Positions 38,760 through 49,112 are shown, numbered from the stretch's first letter. The stretch is DNA of 64,000 bases from Mycobacterium parascrofulaceum ATCC BAA-614 (GCF_000164135.1 NZ_GG770553.1:871165-935164); one strand, 5' to 3'. Translations and numbers: made by a program. Notes: generated by a model from the sequence alone, not told the origin.

Positions 38760-40759
38760 CCGGACGCCGAATCCGGTTGGTGCCCATTTTGTTTGGGTGC
38801 GAGAACGTTGACCCGGTCGCCCGAGGCGAGCCGTAGGGAGGCGTCGGCATCGACGAGCTGCCGGTTGTGCAGCACCGAGACGGGGAAGTGGCCGGCCGGC
38901 CAGTCCAGGTCGCCGAGGCTTCGGCCGACGGCGACCGAGTCGCCGGCCAGGGTGTGTTCGACGATGTAATACCCCTCGAGCTGGCTGTGTGGATCGTGTT
39001 CTTGGGTCGCGGGTGGCGGGCCGGCGGGTTCGGCGGCCTGGGGGGCGGTGACGGCATCGGGCTGGACGTCGGTGAAGCAGGCGCCAACCGCGCGCAGCAC
39101 GTTCTGATTGGTCAGCCACCCCTGGACGGACCTCGCCTCGGTGTCGATGACCGGCAGCCCGTCGCGCCCGTACAGCACGAGCTGGCGCAACGCCTGGGCG
39201 AGGCTGTCGTTGGCGAAGAGCGCCTGTGGTTCGCGAACGCGGGTGACCGGGCCCAGCATGCCCGTCAGGTCGCGATGGCCGTCGCCGGCGGGGTGCGCGA
39301 GATCGAGTGGCACCGCGAATCGGTGCATGGCGTCGGCCGCGGTGAGGTCCGCGAAGGCGTGGGTTGGGGTCGGGCGGTCGATGTCGATGCCGCGGCGCAG
39401 CAGCTTGGTGGTGTAGATGGTGCCGTAGGAGACACCGCGGGAGACGGTCGTTCCGACGGCGACGGCCAGCATGACCGGCAGGGTGAGGGTGAAGTCGCCG
39501 GTCATTTCGACGGTGCTCGCCAGCGCCGTGAGCGGGGCGCGCGTGGCCGAGGCGAACACGGCGCCCATGCCGACGATGGCGTAGAGCGCGGGATGCCCGA
39601 CGGCCGTGCCGATCGTGTGCTGGACGAACAGTCCGAAGGCCATGCCCGAGGTGGCCCCGACGAACAACGACGGCGCGAACACGCCGCCCGAGCCGCCGAT
39701 CCCGATGGTCAGGCTGCAGGCCAGCATCTTGCCGGCCGCGAGGAGCACCAGGAACCAGATCGCGTAGTGGTGGGCGAAGGCGGCGTACATCACCGGATAG
39801 CCGACGCCGTAGAGCTGCGGCAGCGCGAGCAGGAGTAGGCCCAGCACCACCCCGCCGACCGCGGGCCGCGCCCAATCGGGGCGGCTGCCCCACACGCGGT
39901 CGCACAGGTCCTCGGTCTTGTAGAGGACGTTCTTGAACAGGATCCCGATCAGCCCGGCGATCGCCGCGAGGAGCGCCACGAGCAGGTAGTTGGCGATGTG
40001 ATTCAGCTCGATGCCGGCCGGCAACTGGGTGAGGAAGGGGTCAGAGCCGAAAAAGACGCGGGCGACCACGTCGGCGACCATCGACGACAGCATGATCGTG
40101 AAGATCCCCTCGACGGAGAGTTCGCGCAGGATCAGCTCGACGGCGAAGAACACCCCGGTGATGGGGGCGTTGAAGGTGGCCGAGATGCCCCCGGCGGCGC
40201 CGCAGGCCACCAGCACCCGCAGCCGATTTTCCGGCATGCGCACCCATTGGCCGAAGCCGGACGCCAGCGCCGCGCCGATCTGCACGATCGGCCCCTCGCG
40301 GCCGACCGACCCGCCTGTGCCGATGCACAGCGCGGAGGCCAGGGCCTTCACCACGGTCACCTGCGGACGGATCCGCCCCCCGTTCTCCGCCACCGCGATC
40401 ATGACTTCCGGGACGCCGTGGCCGCGGGCCTCCCGGGCGAACCGGGAGATCAGCGGCCCGTACAGCAAGCCACCGACGACCGGAATGACGACGAAGAAGC
40501 CGAGGCCAAGCCAGGGCAGGTGGTCACTGCCCACCCAACCGTCCTGGCCGAACTCGTCGCGCCCGGTCGCCAGCCAGGTGAAGCCGTAGATCAGGTAGCG
40601 GAACGCCACGGCGCCGAGGCCGGCGCCGAGGCCGACGAGGATTGCCACGCAGAACAATCCGAGCCGGTTCGCGCGCATCCAGCCGGCGAACCGGCCCGCG
40701 GCGTCCGAGACTGGCCGGTTCGTGCGCGCCGGAGCGACGGCTGTCGTTTTTTGCGCCAT
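38756..40759 (-). CDS. ClC chloride channel/antiporter with CBS and TrkA-C-like tail
   Basis: 667 aa (Rv0143c-like). ClC core with GHGVPEV, GTGGSVGREGP (gating Glu155) and GIGGSGGVFAPSLF; then CBS motifs (AADAMHRFAVPLDL; GRDGLPVIDTEARSVQGWLT) and a C-terminal domain (HTLAGDSVAVGRSLGDLDWPAGHFPVSV) like TrkA-C. Moves chloride, often in exchange for protons. ATG 40759 (MAQKTT) follows GAAGGATG. Divergent from pirin across a gap with two palindromes. Confidence 0.93.
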   Translation of the reverse strand: MAQKTTAVAPARTNRPVSDAAGRFAGWMRANRLGLFCVAILVGLGAGLGAVAFRYLIYGFTWLATGRDEFGQDGWVGSDHLPWLGLGFFVVIPVVGGLLYGPLISRFAREARGHGVPEVMIAVAENGGRIRPQVTVVKALASALCIGTGGSVGREGPIVQIGAALASGFGQWVRMPENRLRVLVACGAAGGISATFNAPITGVFFAVELILRELSVEGIFTIMLSSMVADVVARVFFGSDPFLTQLPAGIELNHIANYLLVALLAAIAGLIGILFKNVLYKTEDLCDRVWGSRPDWARPAVGGVVLGLLLLALPQLYGVGYPVMYAAFAHHYAIWFLVLLAAGKMLACSLTIGIGGSGGVFAPSLFVGATSGMAFGLFVQHTIGTAVGHPALYAIVGMGAVFASATRAPLTALASTVEMTGDFTLTLPVMLAVAVGTTVSRGVSYGTIYTTKLLRRGIDIDRPTPTHAFADLTAADAMHRFAVPLDLAHPAGDGHRDLTGMLGPVTRVREPQALFANDSLAQALRQLVLYGRDGLPVIDTEARSVQGWLTNQNVLRAVGACFTDVQPDAVTAPQAAEPAGPPPATQEHDPHSQLEGYYIVEHTLAGDSVAVGRSLGDLDWPAGHFPVSVLHNRQLVDADASLRLASGDRVNVLAPKQNGHQPDSASG

Positions 40760-40831
40760 GCACGCATCCTTCCCCCGACGACCGTCGTGCGCCCGCTGAA
40801 CGGACCGGCGGCCGCAATGACCATCCGCTAC

Positions 40832-40860
40832 AGCAAATATTGCACCACGCAATATTTGCT
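40832..40860. promoter_or_regulatory. Perfect AT-rich palindrome between ClC and pirin genes
   Basis: AGCAAATATTGC - ACCAC - GCAATATTTGCT: perfect 12-bp arms, 5-nt spacer. Its centre (40846) is the exact midpoint between the two divergent start codons. AT-rich in a GC-rich genome. Likely operator controlling both genes; the binding protein is unknown, the TetR behind pirin being the first candidate. Confidence 0.75.
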
Positions 40861-40880
40861 CGTGCGGAAGGTGGCGCGGA

Positions 40881-40904
40881 ATAACTGGACTGCGGTCCGG
40901 TTAT
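40881..40904. promoter_or_regulatory. Imperfect 24-bp palindrome before pirin
   Basis: ATAAC-N-GGAC-N-GC/GT-symmetric element with 10 of 12 pairs matching; core GGAC-TGCG-GTCC. Lies 28 nt before the pirin ATG. Size and form fit a TetR operator. Confidence 0.55.
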
Positions 40905-40932
40905 ACGGGTTGGCTCTGACTATGGAGGACAC

Positions 40933-41916
40933 ATGCCCGCTATCACCGCACACACGCTGGCGCTACCCCGCGTCGTTGCCGCCGGCCCCGCCGACACCGA
41001 GCGCCCGGTCCGGTCGATCACCACCGGCCGGCGCGGTTACGAGGGGGAGGGCTTTCCCGTCGTCCGCGCCTTCGCCGGGGTCAGCACCGCTGCGCTGGAT
41101 CCGTTTGTGCACATGGACCAGATGGGCGAGGTGGAGTACCAGCCGGGGGAGCCGAGGGGGACCGACTGGCATCCGCACCGCGGGTTCGAGACGGTCACTT
41201 ACATGATCGACGGCAAGTTCGCCCACCAGGACTCCCACGGTGGCGGCGGCCTCATCACCGACGGCGCCACGCAGTGGATGACCGCCGGCTCGGGCATCCT
41301 GCACATCGAGACGCCGCCCGCCGAACTGGTCGAGAGCGGGGGCCTCTTCCACGGCGTCCAGTTGTGGGTGAACCTGCCGAAGAGGGACAAGCTTGCCCCA
41401 CCCCGGTACCAGGCCATCGAGGGGGGCGACGCGACGTTGGTCGCCTCGGACGACGGCGGGGCGCTGGTCCGCGTCATCGCCGGCGAGGTCGACGGCCACC
41501 GGGGACCCGGCGTCACCCACACGCCGATCACGTTCGCGCACGCCACGATCGAAAACGGTGCCCGGCTGAACCTGCCGTGGCGACGCGATTTCAATGCGCT
41601 GGTTTACGCGCTGTCGGGGAGCGGATGTGTCGGACCCGTCGCCCACCCCATTCGCGAGGGGCAATTGGCGGTACTCGGACCAGGTGATCGCATCACGGTC
41701 GGCGCCGACCGGGCGCAGGAATCGTCGCGCACGACCGCGATGGATGTGCTGCTTCTGGGCGGCCGGCCCATTCGGGAGCCGGTATTCCACTACGGGCCTT
41801 TCGTGATGAACTCGCGGGCCGAATTGATCGAAGCCCTCGAGGACTACCGGGCGGGCAAATTTGGCAGCATTCCGCCAAATGCGCTGATGCCGCACCATGG
41901 CGGTGGCACACTTTAA
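40933..41916 (+). CDS. Pirin-family protein
   Basis: 327 aa bicupin. Metal ligands in DWHPHRGFETVTYMIDG and an EHxxH-like SGILHIE; WMTAGSGILHIETPPA and FHGVQLWVNLP are family marks. Pirins act as quercetinase-type dioxygenases or redox/iron-dependent regulators. ATG has ATGGAGGA upstream. The TetR gene starts 2 nt after the stop, so the two form an operon. Confidence 0.93.
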   Translation: MPAITAHTLALPRVVAAGPADTERPVRSITTGRRGYEGEGFPVVRAFAGVSTAALDPFVHMDQMGEVEYQPGEPRGTDWHPHRGFETVTYMIDGKFAHQDSHGGGGLITDGATQWMTAGSGILHIETPPAELVESGGLFHGVQLWVNLPKRDKLAPPRYQAIEGGDATLVASDDGGALVRVIAGEVDGHRGPGVTHTPITFAHATIENGARLNLPWRRDFNALVYALSGSGCVGPVAHPIREGQLAVLGPGDRITVGADRAQESSRTTAMDVLLLGGRPIREPVFHYGPFVMNSRAELIEALEDYRAGKFGSIPPNALMPHHGGGTL

Positions 41917-41918
41917 CA

Positions 41919-42554
41919 GTGTCTGAAGGGGTGAGCCGTCGGCCGGGACGGCCCCCTGCCGCAAAGGCGGACGAGACACGACAGCGCATCATGCGGGCCG
42001 CTCGGCTGGTGTTCAGCGAACGCGGCTACGACGGCGCGACCTTCCAGGCCATCGCCGCGCGCGCCGACCTGACCCGGCCGGCGATCAACCATTACTTCCC
42101 CAGCAAGCGGGTGCTGTATCGGGAGGTCCTGGAGCAAACCAATCAAGCCGTCATCGGAACCGGCATCGAAGAGGCTGAGCGTGAACCCACGCTGCCCGCA
42201 CAGCTCGCCGCGTTCATTTCGGTTGCGGTGCGCGCCAATTCCGACAATCCCGCCGGATCGGCTTTGATTATCACCGGGGTGCTCGAGTCGCAGCGCCATC
42301 CGGAATGGAACACGACCGAGAATGAATCCGTGCGGATCGTCCGGGAATTTCTGGTCCGGGGCGTTGCCGCCGCGATCGGGCGCGGCGAGGTCGCCGCGGA
42401 CATCGACGCGGCGGCATTGGTCGAGGCGCTGCTCGTCCTGATGTGCGGGGTGGGCCTGTATGCCGGCTTCGTCCAGAGCCCGGACGACCTGCTGTCCATC
42501 ACCGGGATAATGCGGCGGCTGCTGGAAGGCGCGCTCCGAGGAGCTCAGGACTAA
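41919..42554 (+). CDS. TetR-family regulator (Rv0144-like)
   Basis: 211 aa, GTG start 2 nt after the pirin stop. HTH ATFQAIAARADLTRPAINHYFPSKRVLYREVLEQT, preceded by SRRPGRPPAAKADETRQRI. Likely autoregulator of the pirin operon and possibly ClC through the palindromes at 40832-40904 (inference). Confidence 0.9.
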   Translation: MSEGVSRRPGRPPAAKADETRQRIMRAARLVFSERGYDGATFQAIAARADLTRPAINHYFPSKRVLYREVLEQTNQAVIGTGIEEAEREPTLPAQLAAFISVAVRANSDNPAGSALIITGVLESQRHPEWNTTENESVRIVREFLVRGVAAAIGRGEVAADIDAAALVEALLVLMCGVGLYAGFVQSPDDLLSITGIMRRLLEGALRGAQD

Positions 42555-42637
42555 CGGGCCCGCGGCCACCCGGGCGCAGTGAAGTTGCCCACAAAGCGTA
42601 TAGGCTAACTAACTTATCCCGGTAACATGGTCGGGTC

Positions 42638-43576
42638 ATGACTGATCTGGACGCGTCGTTACCGCCCTCCCTGAGATCTGCCGGCGACAGCTGCCATCAC
42701 CGAACTGGTCGGAGCCACCGCGCTGGGCGTCGCCGCGTCGCGGGCTGCGGAGACCGCCGGGAGCGACCCGCTGATCCGCGACGAGTTCGCCCGCGTATTG
42801 GTCTCGTCGGCGGTCCGGCATGGGCCCGGCTCACCGATCCGGAGTTGGCCTGGCTCGACGGCGACGAGCACGGTCGCCGCGCGCATCGCATCGGCATCGA
42901 CTACCAGGCCGTGCGCACGCACTTCTTCGACGAGTACTTCGCCGACGCGGTCGAGGCCGGGATCCGGCAGGTGGTCATCCTGGCCGCCGGTCTGGACTCG
43001 AGGGCCTACCGCCTGAAGTGGCCGGACGGCATGGCGGTCTACGAGATCGACCAGCCCAAAGTGCTGCAGTACAAGGCCGAAGTGCTGCAGCAGCACGGCG
43101 CCGCTCCCACCGCGAGCCGCCGACCGGTCCCCGTCGACCTGCGCGACGACTGGCCGACGGCGCTGGCCGCGGCGGGATTCGACCGCACCCAGCCGACCGC
43201 CTGGCTGGCCGAGGGTCTGCTGCCGTACCTGCCCAGCGACGCGCAAGACCGGCTGTTCGACATGTTCACCGCGCTGAGCGCGCCGCACAGCCAGGTCGCG
43301 ATCGAGGTGTTCGGCATGAACTCGCGGAGCAATTCGCAGCGCTGGCTGCGGATGCGGGAACGCCTCGGCCTCGACGTCAACGTGCAGGCGCTGACCTACC
43401 ACGAGCCGGACCGCTCGGACGCGGCCCAATGGCTGACCGACCACGGCTGGCAGGTGCAGACCGTGGACAACCGCGAGGAAATGGCCCGGCTGGGCCGCCC
43501 GGTACCCCAAGACCTGGCCGAAGACGCGGTGCGCAGCACGCTGCTGCGGGCCCGTCTCGGCGAACCGACAGCCTGA
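42638..43576 (+). CDS. SAM methyltransferase with internal out-of-frame segment (Rv0145-like)
   Basis: 312-aa frame. Residues 1-18 ([18 protein letters not shown]) and from about 58 onward ([17 protein letters not shown]...) match the Rv0145/PF04072 family, including [16 protein letters not shown]. Between them residues 19-57 are an Arg-rich stretch ([18 protein letters not shown]...) that is not family sequence. Reading the same DNA one frame over gives [21 protein letters not shown] and [16 protein letters not shown], the expected sequence. So about 2 bases are missing near 42692-42695 and 1 near 42808-42812; the net loss of 3 restores frame. Either a mutated gene or an assembly error; if real, the N-terminal helical part is replaced and activity is doubtful. 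Confidence 0.85.
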   Translation: MTDLDASLPPSLRSAGDSCHHRTGRSHRAGRRRVAGCGDRRERPADPRRVRPRIGLVGGPAWARLTDPELAWLDGDEHGRRAHRIGIDYQAVRTHFFDEYFADAVEAGIRQVVILAAGLDSRAYRLKWPDGMAVYEIDQPKVLQYKAEVLQQHGAAPTASRRPVPVDLRDDWPTALAAAGFDRTQPTAWLAEGLLPYLPSDAQDRLFDMFTALSAPHSQVAIEVFGMNSRSNSQRWLRMRERLGLDVNVQALTYHEPDRSDAAQWLTDHGWQVQTVDNREEMARLGRPVPQDLAEDAVRSTLLRARLGEPTA

Positions 43577-44548
<972 letters not shown>

Positions 44549-44646
44549 TCGCGGGGGCGACCAAACCCCGACGGCGGCTCCAGCGCACCCCGCAGGATCT
44601 TCCTCACTGCTCTCCCAACCGGATGGTTAGGATCGCGGTTATCACC

Positions 44647-44660
44647 CACGAGCGCTCGTG
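44647..44660. promoter_or_regulatory. 14-bp perfect palindrome before aldehyde dehydrogenase
   Basis: CACGAGCGCTCGTG, 51 nt before the ATG at 44712. Could be an operator or the top of an RNA hairpin; no partner regulator identified. Confidence 0.4.
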
Positions 44661-44711
44661 CCACCGGCAACGCGCGCGTCCGGGATGAACCGAAGCAGGG
44701 GAAGGACAACG

Positions 44712-46136
44712 ATGACCACCGAATCGGTTACACCCAAGGCATCCGTCGCCAATGGCGCCGCACCTCAGCCGCCGAACATTCCCGCCACGGTGGAGCGGCT
44801 GCGCAAGACCTATGCCACCGGGCGCACCCGCGACGTCGAATGGCGCAGACGGCAGTTGTTGCAGCTCGCCAAGCTGATGGAGGAGAACGAGGCCGCCATC
44901 GCGGCCGCTCTCGCCGAGGATCTGGACCGTAGCCCCTTCGAGGCGTTCATCGCCGATATCGCGACCACTGCGGGTGAGGCGAAGTACGCGGCCAAGCGGG
45001 TGCGCAAGTGGACGCGGCGCAAATACCAGCTGCTCGAGATGCCGCAGCTGCCCGGACGCGGGTGGATCGAATACGAGCCGTACGGCACCGTGCTGATCAT
45101 CGGCGCGTGGAACTACCCGTTCTACCTGACGCTGGGCCCGGCGGTCGGCGCGATCGCGGCCGGCAACGCCGTCATCCTCAAGCCGTCGGAGATCGCCGCG
45201 GCGTCCGCCCGCCTGATGGCCGAGCTGGTGCCGCGCTACCTCGACAACGACGCGATCGCCGTCGTCGAGGGCGACGGTTCGGTCAGCCAGGAACTCATCG
45301 CGCAGGGCCTGGACCGGGTGCTGTTCACCGGCGGCACCGAGATCGGCCGCAAGGTGTACGAGGGCGCCGCGCCGCACCTGACCCCGTGCACGCTGGAGCT
45401 CGGCGGCAAGAGCCCGGTGATCGTGGCGGCCGACGCCGACGTGGACGTGGCGGCCAAGCGGATCGCCTGGATGAAGCTGCTCAACGCCGGGCAGACCTGC
45501 GTCGCCCCCGACTACGTGTTGGCGGACGCCAAGATTCGCGACGAGCTGGTGAGCAAGATCGGCGCGGCGATCACCAAGTTCACGTCGGACAAGCCCAACG
45601 GGATGCGGATCGTCAACCAGCGTCAGTTCGACCGGATCAGCGGCTACCTCGCCGGTGGGGACGGCAACGTCGTCGTCGGTGGCAAATGCGACCCGTCGAC
45701 CCTGCGCATCCAGCCCGCGGTCGTGGTCGACCCCGACCCGGACGGGCCGTTGATGCAGAACGAGATCTTCGGGCCCGTGCTGCCGGTGATCACCGTCCAA
45801 TCTCTGGACGACGCAATACGTTTCGTCAACTCGCGGCCCAAGCCGCTGTCCGCCTACCTGTTCACCAAGACGCGCGAGACCCGCGAGCGGGTGATCAAGG
45901 AGGTGCCGGCCGGCGGCATGCTGGTCAACCACCTGGCCTTCCAGGTGTCGACGGCCAAGCTGCCGTTCGGCGGCGTCGGCGCCTCCGGGATGGGCGCCTA
46001 TCACGGCCGCTACGGTTTCGAGGAGTTCAGCCACCGCAAGTCGGTGTTGACCAAGCCGACCCGGCCCGACCTGTCGAGCTTCATCTACCCGCCGTACACG
46101 GCGCGGGCCTTCAAGATGGCCCGCCGGATGTTCTGA
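44712..46136 (+). CDS. NAD(P)-dependent aldehyde dehydrogenase (Rv0147-like)
   Basis: 474 aa. Catalytic Cys263 (NAGQTCVAPDY) and Glu229 (CTLELGGKSPV), with Asn134 (AWNYPFYL) and coenzyme loop FTGGTEIG. Resembles class 3/fatty-aldehyde type. C-terminus has SFIYPPYTARAFKMARRMF, a hydrophobic-basic end that may contact membrane. ATG 44712 follows GGGGAAGG. Oxidises a (probably long-chain) aldehyde to acid. Confidence 0.93.
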   Translation: MTTESVTPKASVANGAAPQPPNIPATVERLRKTYATGRTRDVEWRRRQLLQLAKLMEENEAAIAAALAEDLDRSPFEAFIADIATTAGEAKYAAKRVRKWTRRKYQLLEMPQLPGRGWIEYEPYGTVLIIGAWNYPFYLTLGPAVGAIAAGNAVILKPSEIAAASARLMAELVPRYLDNDAIAVVEGDGSVSQELIAQGLDRVLFTGGTEIGRKVYEGAAPHLTPCTLELGGKSPVIVAADADVDVAAKRIAWMKLLNAGQTCVAPDYVLADAKIRDELVSKIGAAITKFTSDKPNGMRIVNQRQFDRISGYLAGGDGNVVVGGKCDPSTLRIQPAVVVDPDPDGPLMQNEIFGPVLPVITVQSLDDAIRFVNSRPKPLSAYLFTKTRETRERVIKEVPAGGMLVNHLAFQVSTAKLPFGGVGASGMGAYHGRYGFEEFSHRKSVLTKPTRPDLSSFIYPPYTARAFKMARRMF

Positions 46137-46191
46137 ATCGCCGCTTGAAACCGCTTGCCAGAAAGCATTTTTCACCTGAGAGAGGAACCTG

Positions 46192-47052
46192 ATGCCCGGA
46201 GTGCAGGATCGCGTCATCGTCGTCACCGGAGCCGGCGGGGGGCTGGGGCGTGAATACGCCCTGACCCTGGCCCGCGAGGGCGCCAGCGTCGTCGTCAACG
46301 ACCTCGGCGGGTCCCGCGACGGCACCGGCGCCGGCCACAACATGGCCGACCAGGTCGTCAACGAGATCAAGGACGCGGGTGGCCGGGCGGTGGCCAACTA
46401 CGACAGCGTCGCCGAGCCGGAGGGCGCCGCCAACATCATCAAGACGGCGCTCGACGAGTTCGGCGCCGTGCACGGCGTGGTGAGCAACGCCGGGATCCTG
46501 CGCGACGGCACCTTCCACAAGATGACGTTCGAGAACTGGGACGCCGTGCTCAAGGTGCACCTCTACGGCGGGTACAACGTGCTGCGCGCCGCCTGGCCGC
46601 ATTTCCGGGAGCAGAGCTACGGCCGCATCGTCGTCGCCACCTCCACCAGCGGCCTGTTCGGCAACTTCGGCCAGACCAACTACGGCGCGGCCAAGCTCGG
46701 CCTGGTCGGCATGATCAACACGCTGGCGCAGGAGGGGGCGAAGTACAACATCCACGCCAACGCCGTCGCGCCGATCGCCGCGACCCGCATGACCGAGGAC
46801 ATCCTCCCCAAGGAGGTGCTCGAGAAGCTGACGCCCGAGTACGTCGCGCCGGTGGTGGCCTACCTGTGCACCGAGGAAAACGCCAACACCGCTTCCGTTT
46901 TCGTCGTCGGCGGGGGCAAGGTGCAGCGGGTGGCGCTGTTCCAGAACGAGGGCGCCAACTTCGACACGCCGCCGTCAGTTCAGGATGTGGCCGCGCACTG
47001 GTCCGAGATCGACGACCTCTCCGCGGCCAAGCAGGCCAACTTCAAGCTGTAG
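46192..47052 (+). CDS. Short-chain dehydrogenase, multifunctional-enzyme-2 type (Rv0148-like)
   Basis: 286 aa SDR. Cofactor loop TGAGGGLGREYAL, NDLGGSRDGTG after beta-2, catalytic Ser151/153, Tyr164 and Lys168 (TSTSGLFGNFGQTNYGAAKLG). The long C-terminal extension (FVVGGGKVQRVALFQNEG) is typical of the peroxisomal MFE-2-like (3R)-hydroxyacyl-CoA dehydrogenases. AGAGAGGA upstream. Follows the aldehyde dehydrogenase by 55 nt. Confidence 0.92.
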   Translation: MPGVQDRVIVVTGAGGGLGREYALTLAREGASVVVNDLGGSRDGTGAGHNMADQVVNEIKDAGGRAVANYDSVAEPEGAANIIKTALDEFGAVHGVVSNAGILRDGTFHKMTFENWDAVLKVHLYGGYNVLRAAWPHFREQSYGRIVVATSTSGLFGNFGQTNYGAAKLGLVGMINTLAQEGAKYNIHANAVAPIAATRMTEDILPKEVLEKLTPEYVAPVVAYLCTEENANTASVFVVGGGKVQRVALFQNEGANFDTPPSVQDVAAHWSEIDDLSAAKQANFKL

Positions 47053-47062
47053 CCGGGCCGGA

Positions 47063-47887
47063 TCAGACGAGCAGTTGGTTGCGCAGGCGGTCGATGTCCG
47101 CCTGCGCAACGCCCGCGTCGCGCAAGTACGCGTCCAGTGAGCCGTACGCCTCATCGATGGCCTGACGCGCTGCGGCCAGATACTCCGGGCGGACTCCCAG
47201 GACACCGTCGGCCAGCCGCGCCTTGGTGAAGGTGACGACCTCCGGGGTCAGCTCGGCGTCGGAACGCTGCTGGATCATCTCGTAGATGTGGTCGCGCAGT
47301 TGCGGTACCGCGGCGTTGCTGCGCAGGTAGTCGGCGACGATGGTGTCGCGATCGATGCCGACCGTTTCCAGCACCGTGGCGATCACAAAGCCGGTGCGGT
47401 CCTTGCCCGCGAAGCAGTGGGTGAGCACCGAACGTCCGGCTGCCAGCAGCGAAAAGACATGCCGCACAGCGCGTTGCGCTCCGTTGCGAGAGGGGAACTG
47501 CCGGTATTCGTCGATCATGTGGCGGACGGCGGCCTCGTTGACCTCTTCGTCGGACTGGTCGGGATTGCCCTCGAAGAGCCGCCGGAACGCCGTCTCGTGC
47601 GGCGCATCGTCCTCGGTTGGCTCCTCGTCACCCAGGTCGGGGAAGGGCAACAGGTGGATGTCGACGCCGTCGGGCACCAGGCCCGGGCCGCGGCGGGCAA
47701 CCTCGCGTACGGCGCGCAGATCGGCGACGTCGGTGATCCCCAACCCGCGCAGCATCGCGCGGCCCTCGTCGTCGAGGCGGCTCAGCTCACCGGACCGGAA
47801 CAGCCGTCCCGGCCGAAGCCCGGGCGTCTCGTCGGCGACGTCGCGAAAGTTCCACGCGCCGGACAACTCCCGCAGCGTCTCAGTCAT
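47063..47887 (-). CDS. ptbB: Secreted-type protein tyrosine phosphatase PtbB (PtpB)
   Basis: 274 aa. P-loop HCFAGKDRTG with Cys158 and Arg164, N-terminal GAWNFRDVADETPGLRPGRLFRSGELSRLDD. The M. tuberculosis protein (Rv0153c) is exported into host cells and removes phosphate from phosphoinositides and proteins. No signal peptide. Its start overlaps the fadE2 stop by 8 bp, so it is second in that operon. Confidence 0.93.
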   Translation of the reverse strand: MTETLRELSGAWNFRDVADETPGLRPGRLFRSGELSRLDDEGRAMLRGLGITDVADLRAVREVARRGPGLVPDGVDIHLLPFPDLGDEEPTEDDAPHETAFRRLFEGNPDQSDEEVNEAAVRHMIDEYRQFPSRNGAQRAVRHVFSLLAAGRSVLTHCFAGKDRTGFVIATVLETVGIDRDTIVADYLRSNAAVPQLRDHIYEMIQQRSDAELTPEVVTFTKARLADGVLGVRPEYLAAARQAIDEAYGSLDAYLRDAGVAQADIDRLRNQLLV

Positions 47888-49112
47888 GCGCGGTGACCGC
47901 CGCGGCGAGGGGAGACTTCTCCCGGCCGAGTTCGGCGCGGGCGATGGTCCGCATGTGCACCTCGTCGGGCCCGTCGAACAGGCGCATGGCCCGATGCCAC
48001 CCGTACGACCGGGCCAGCACCGTGTCCTCGCTGACCCCGGCGGCGCCGTGCACCTGGATCGCGCGGTCGATCACGTTGCAGGCCACCTGCGGGGCCACCG
48101 CCTTGATCTGCGAGACCAGCGTGTGCGCGGCCTTGTTGCCGTGCTGGTCGATGGTCCACGCCGCCTTGTGACACAACAGCCGGGCCTGATCGATCTCGTT
48201 GCGCGACTTGGCAATCGCCTCCCGCACCACGCCCTGCTCGGCCAGCGGGCGGCCGAACGCCACCCGGTTCTGCACCCGGTCCACCATGAGGGCCAGCGCG
48301 CGTTCGGCCCCGCCAAGCGCGCGCATGCAGTGGTGGATGCGGCCGGGGCCCAGCCGGGCCTGGGCGATCGCGAAGCCGCCGCCCTCTTCGCCGAGCAGGT
48401 TGGTGACGGGTACCCGGACGTTGTCGTAGATGATCTCGCAGTGCCCGGGCTGGTCCTGGTAGCCGAAGACCGTGGTGGAGCGGACGACCGTCACGCCCGG
48501 GGTGTCGATCGGCACCAGGACCATCGACTGCTGCTGGTGGCTTGCCGCCTCGGGGTTGGTGCGGCCCATCACGATGAGGATCTTGCAGCGCGGGTCCGAC
48601 GCCCCGGAGGTCCACCACTTGCGCCCGTTGATCACGTAGTCGCCGCCGTCGCGCACGATGGAGGTCTCGATGTTGCGCGCGTCGCTGCTCGCGACCGCGG
48701 GCTCGGTCATCGAGAAGGCGCTGCGGATCTCGCCGCCCAGCAATGGCTCCAGCCATTGCTTGCGCTGCTCCTCGGTGGCGAACAGGTGCAGGGTTTCCAT
48801 GTTGCCGGTGTCGGGGGCCGCGCAGTTGAGCGCCTCGGGCGCGATCTCGAGGCTCCAGCCGGTCAACTCGGCCAGCGGGGCGTACTCGAGGTTGGTCAGC
48901 CCCGACTCGGCCGGCAGGAACAGGTTCCACAGGCCGCGCTCCTTGGCCTTGGTCTTCAGGTCCTCGATGATCGGCGGGACGGTGTGATCGTTGGGGCCGG
49001 CCTCGTCCCGGTACTTGTCGTATTCGGCCTCGGCCGGGAAGACGTACTCGGTCATGAAGTCGGACAGTCGCTCGTGGTAGTCGTTGGCTTTGGCCGACAT
49101 CGCGAAGTCCAT
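47880..49112 (-). CDS. fadE2: Acyl-CoA dehydrogenase FadE2
   Basis: 410 aa. ACAD fold: AFSMTEPAVASSDARNIETSIVRDGGDYVINGRKWWTSGA, then ARLGPGRIHHCMRALGGAERAL and IQVHGAAGVSEDTVLAR. Close to the ACAD10/11 group. ATG 49112 (MDFAMSAK) chosen; the upstream open frame covers a repeat element and the divergent gene. Overlap with ptbB indicates an operon. Confidence 0.93.
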   Translation of the reverse strand: MDFAMSAKANDYHERLSDFMTEYVFPAEAEYDKYRDEAGPNDHTVPPIIEDLKTKAKERGLWNLFLPAESGLTNLEYAPLAELTGWSLEIAPEALNCAAPDTGNMETLHLFATEEQRKQWLEPLLGGEIRSAFSMTEPAVASSDARNIETSIVRDGGDYVINGRKWWTSGASDPRCKILIVMGRTNPEAASHQQQSMVLVPIDTPGVTVVRSTTVFGYQDQPGHCEIIYDNVRVPVTNLLGEEGGGFAIAQARLGPGRIHHCMRALGGAERALALMVDRVQNRVAFGRPLAEQGVVREAIAKSRNEIDQARLLCHKAAWTIDQHGNKAAHTLVSQIKAVAPQVACNVIDRAIQVHGAAGVSEDTVLARSYGWHRAMRLFDGPDEVHMRTIARAELGREKSPLAAAVTAHD

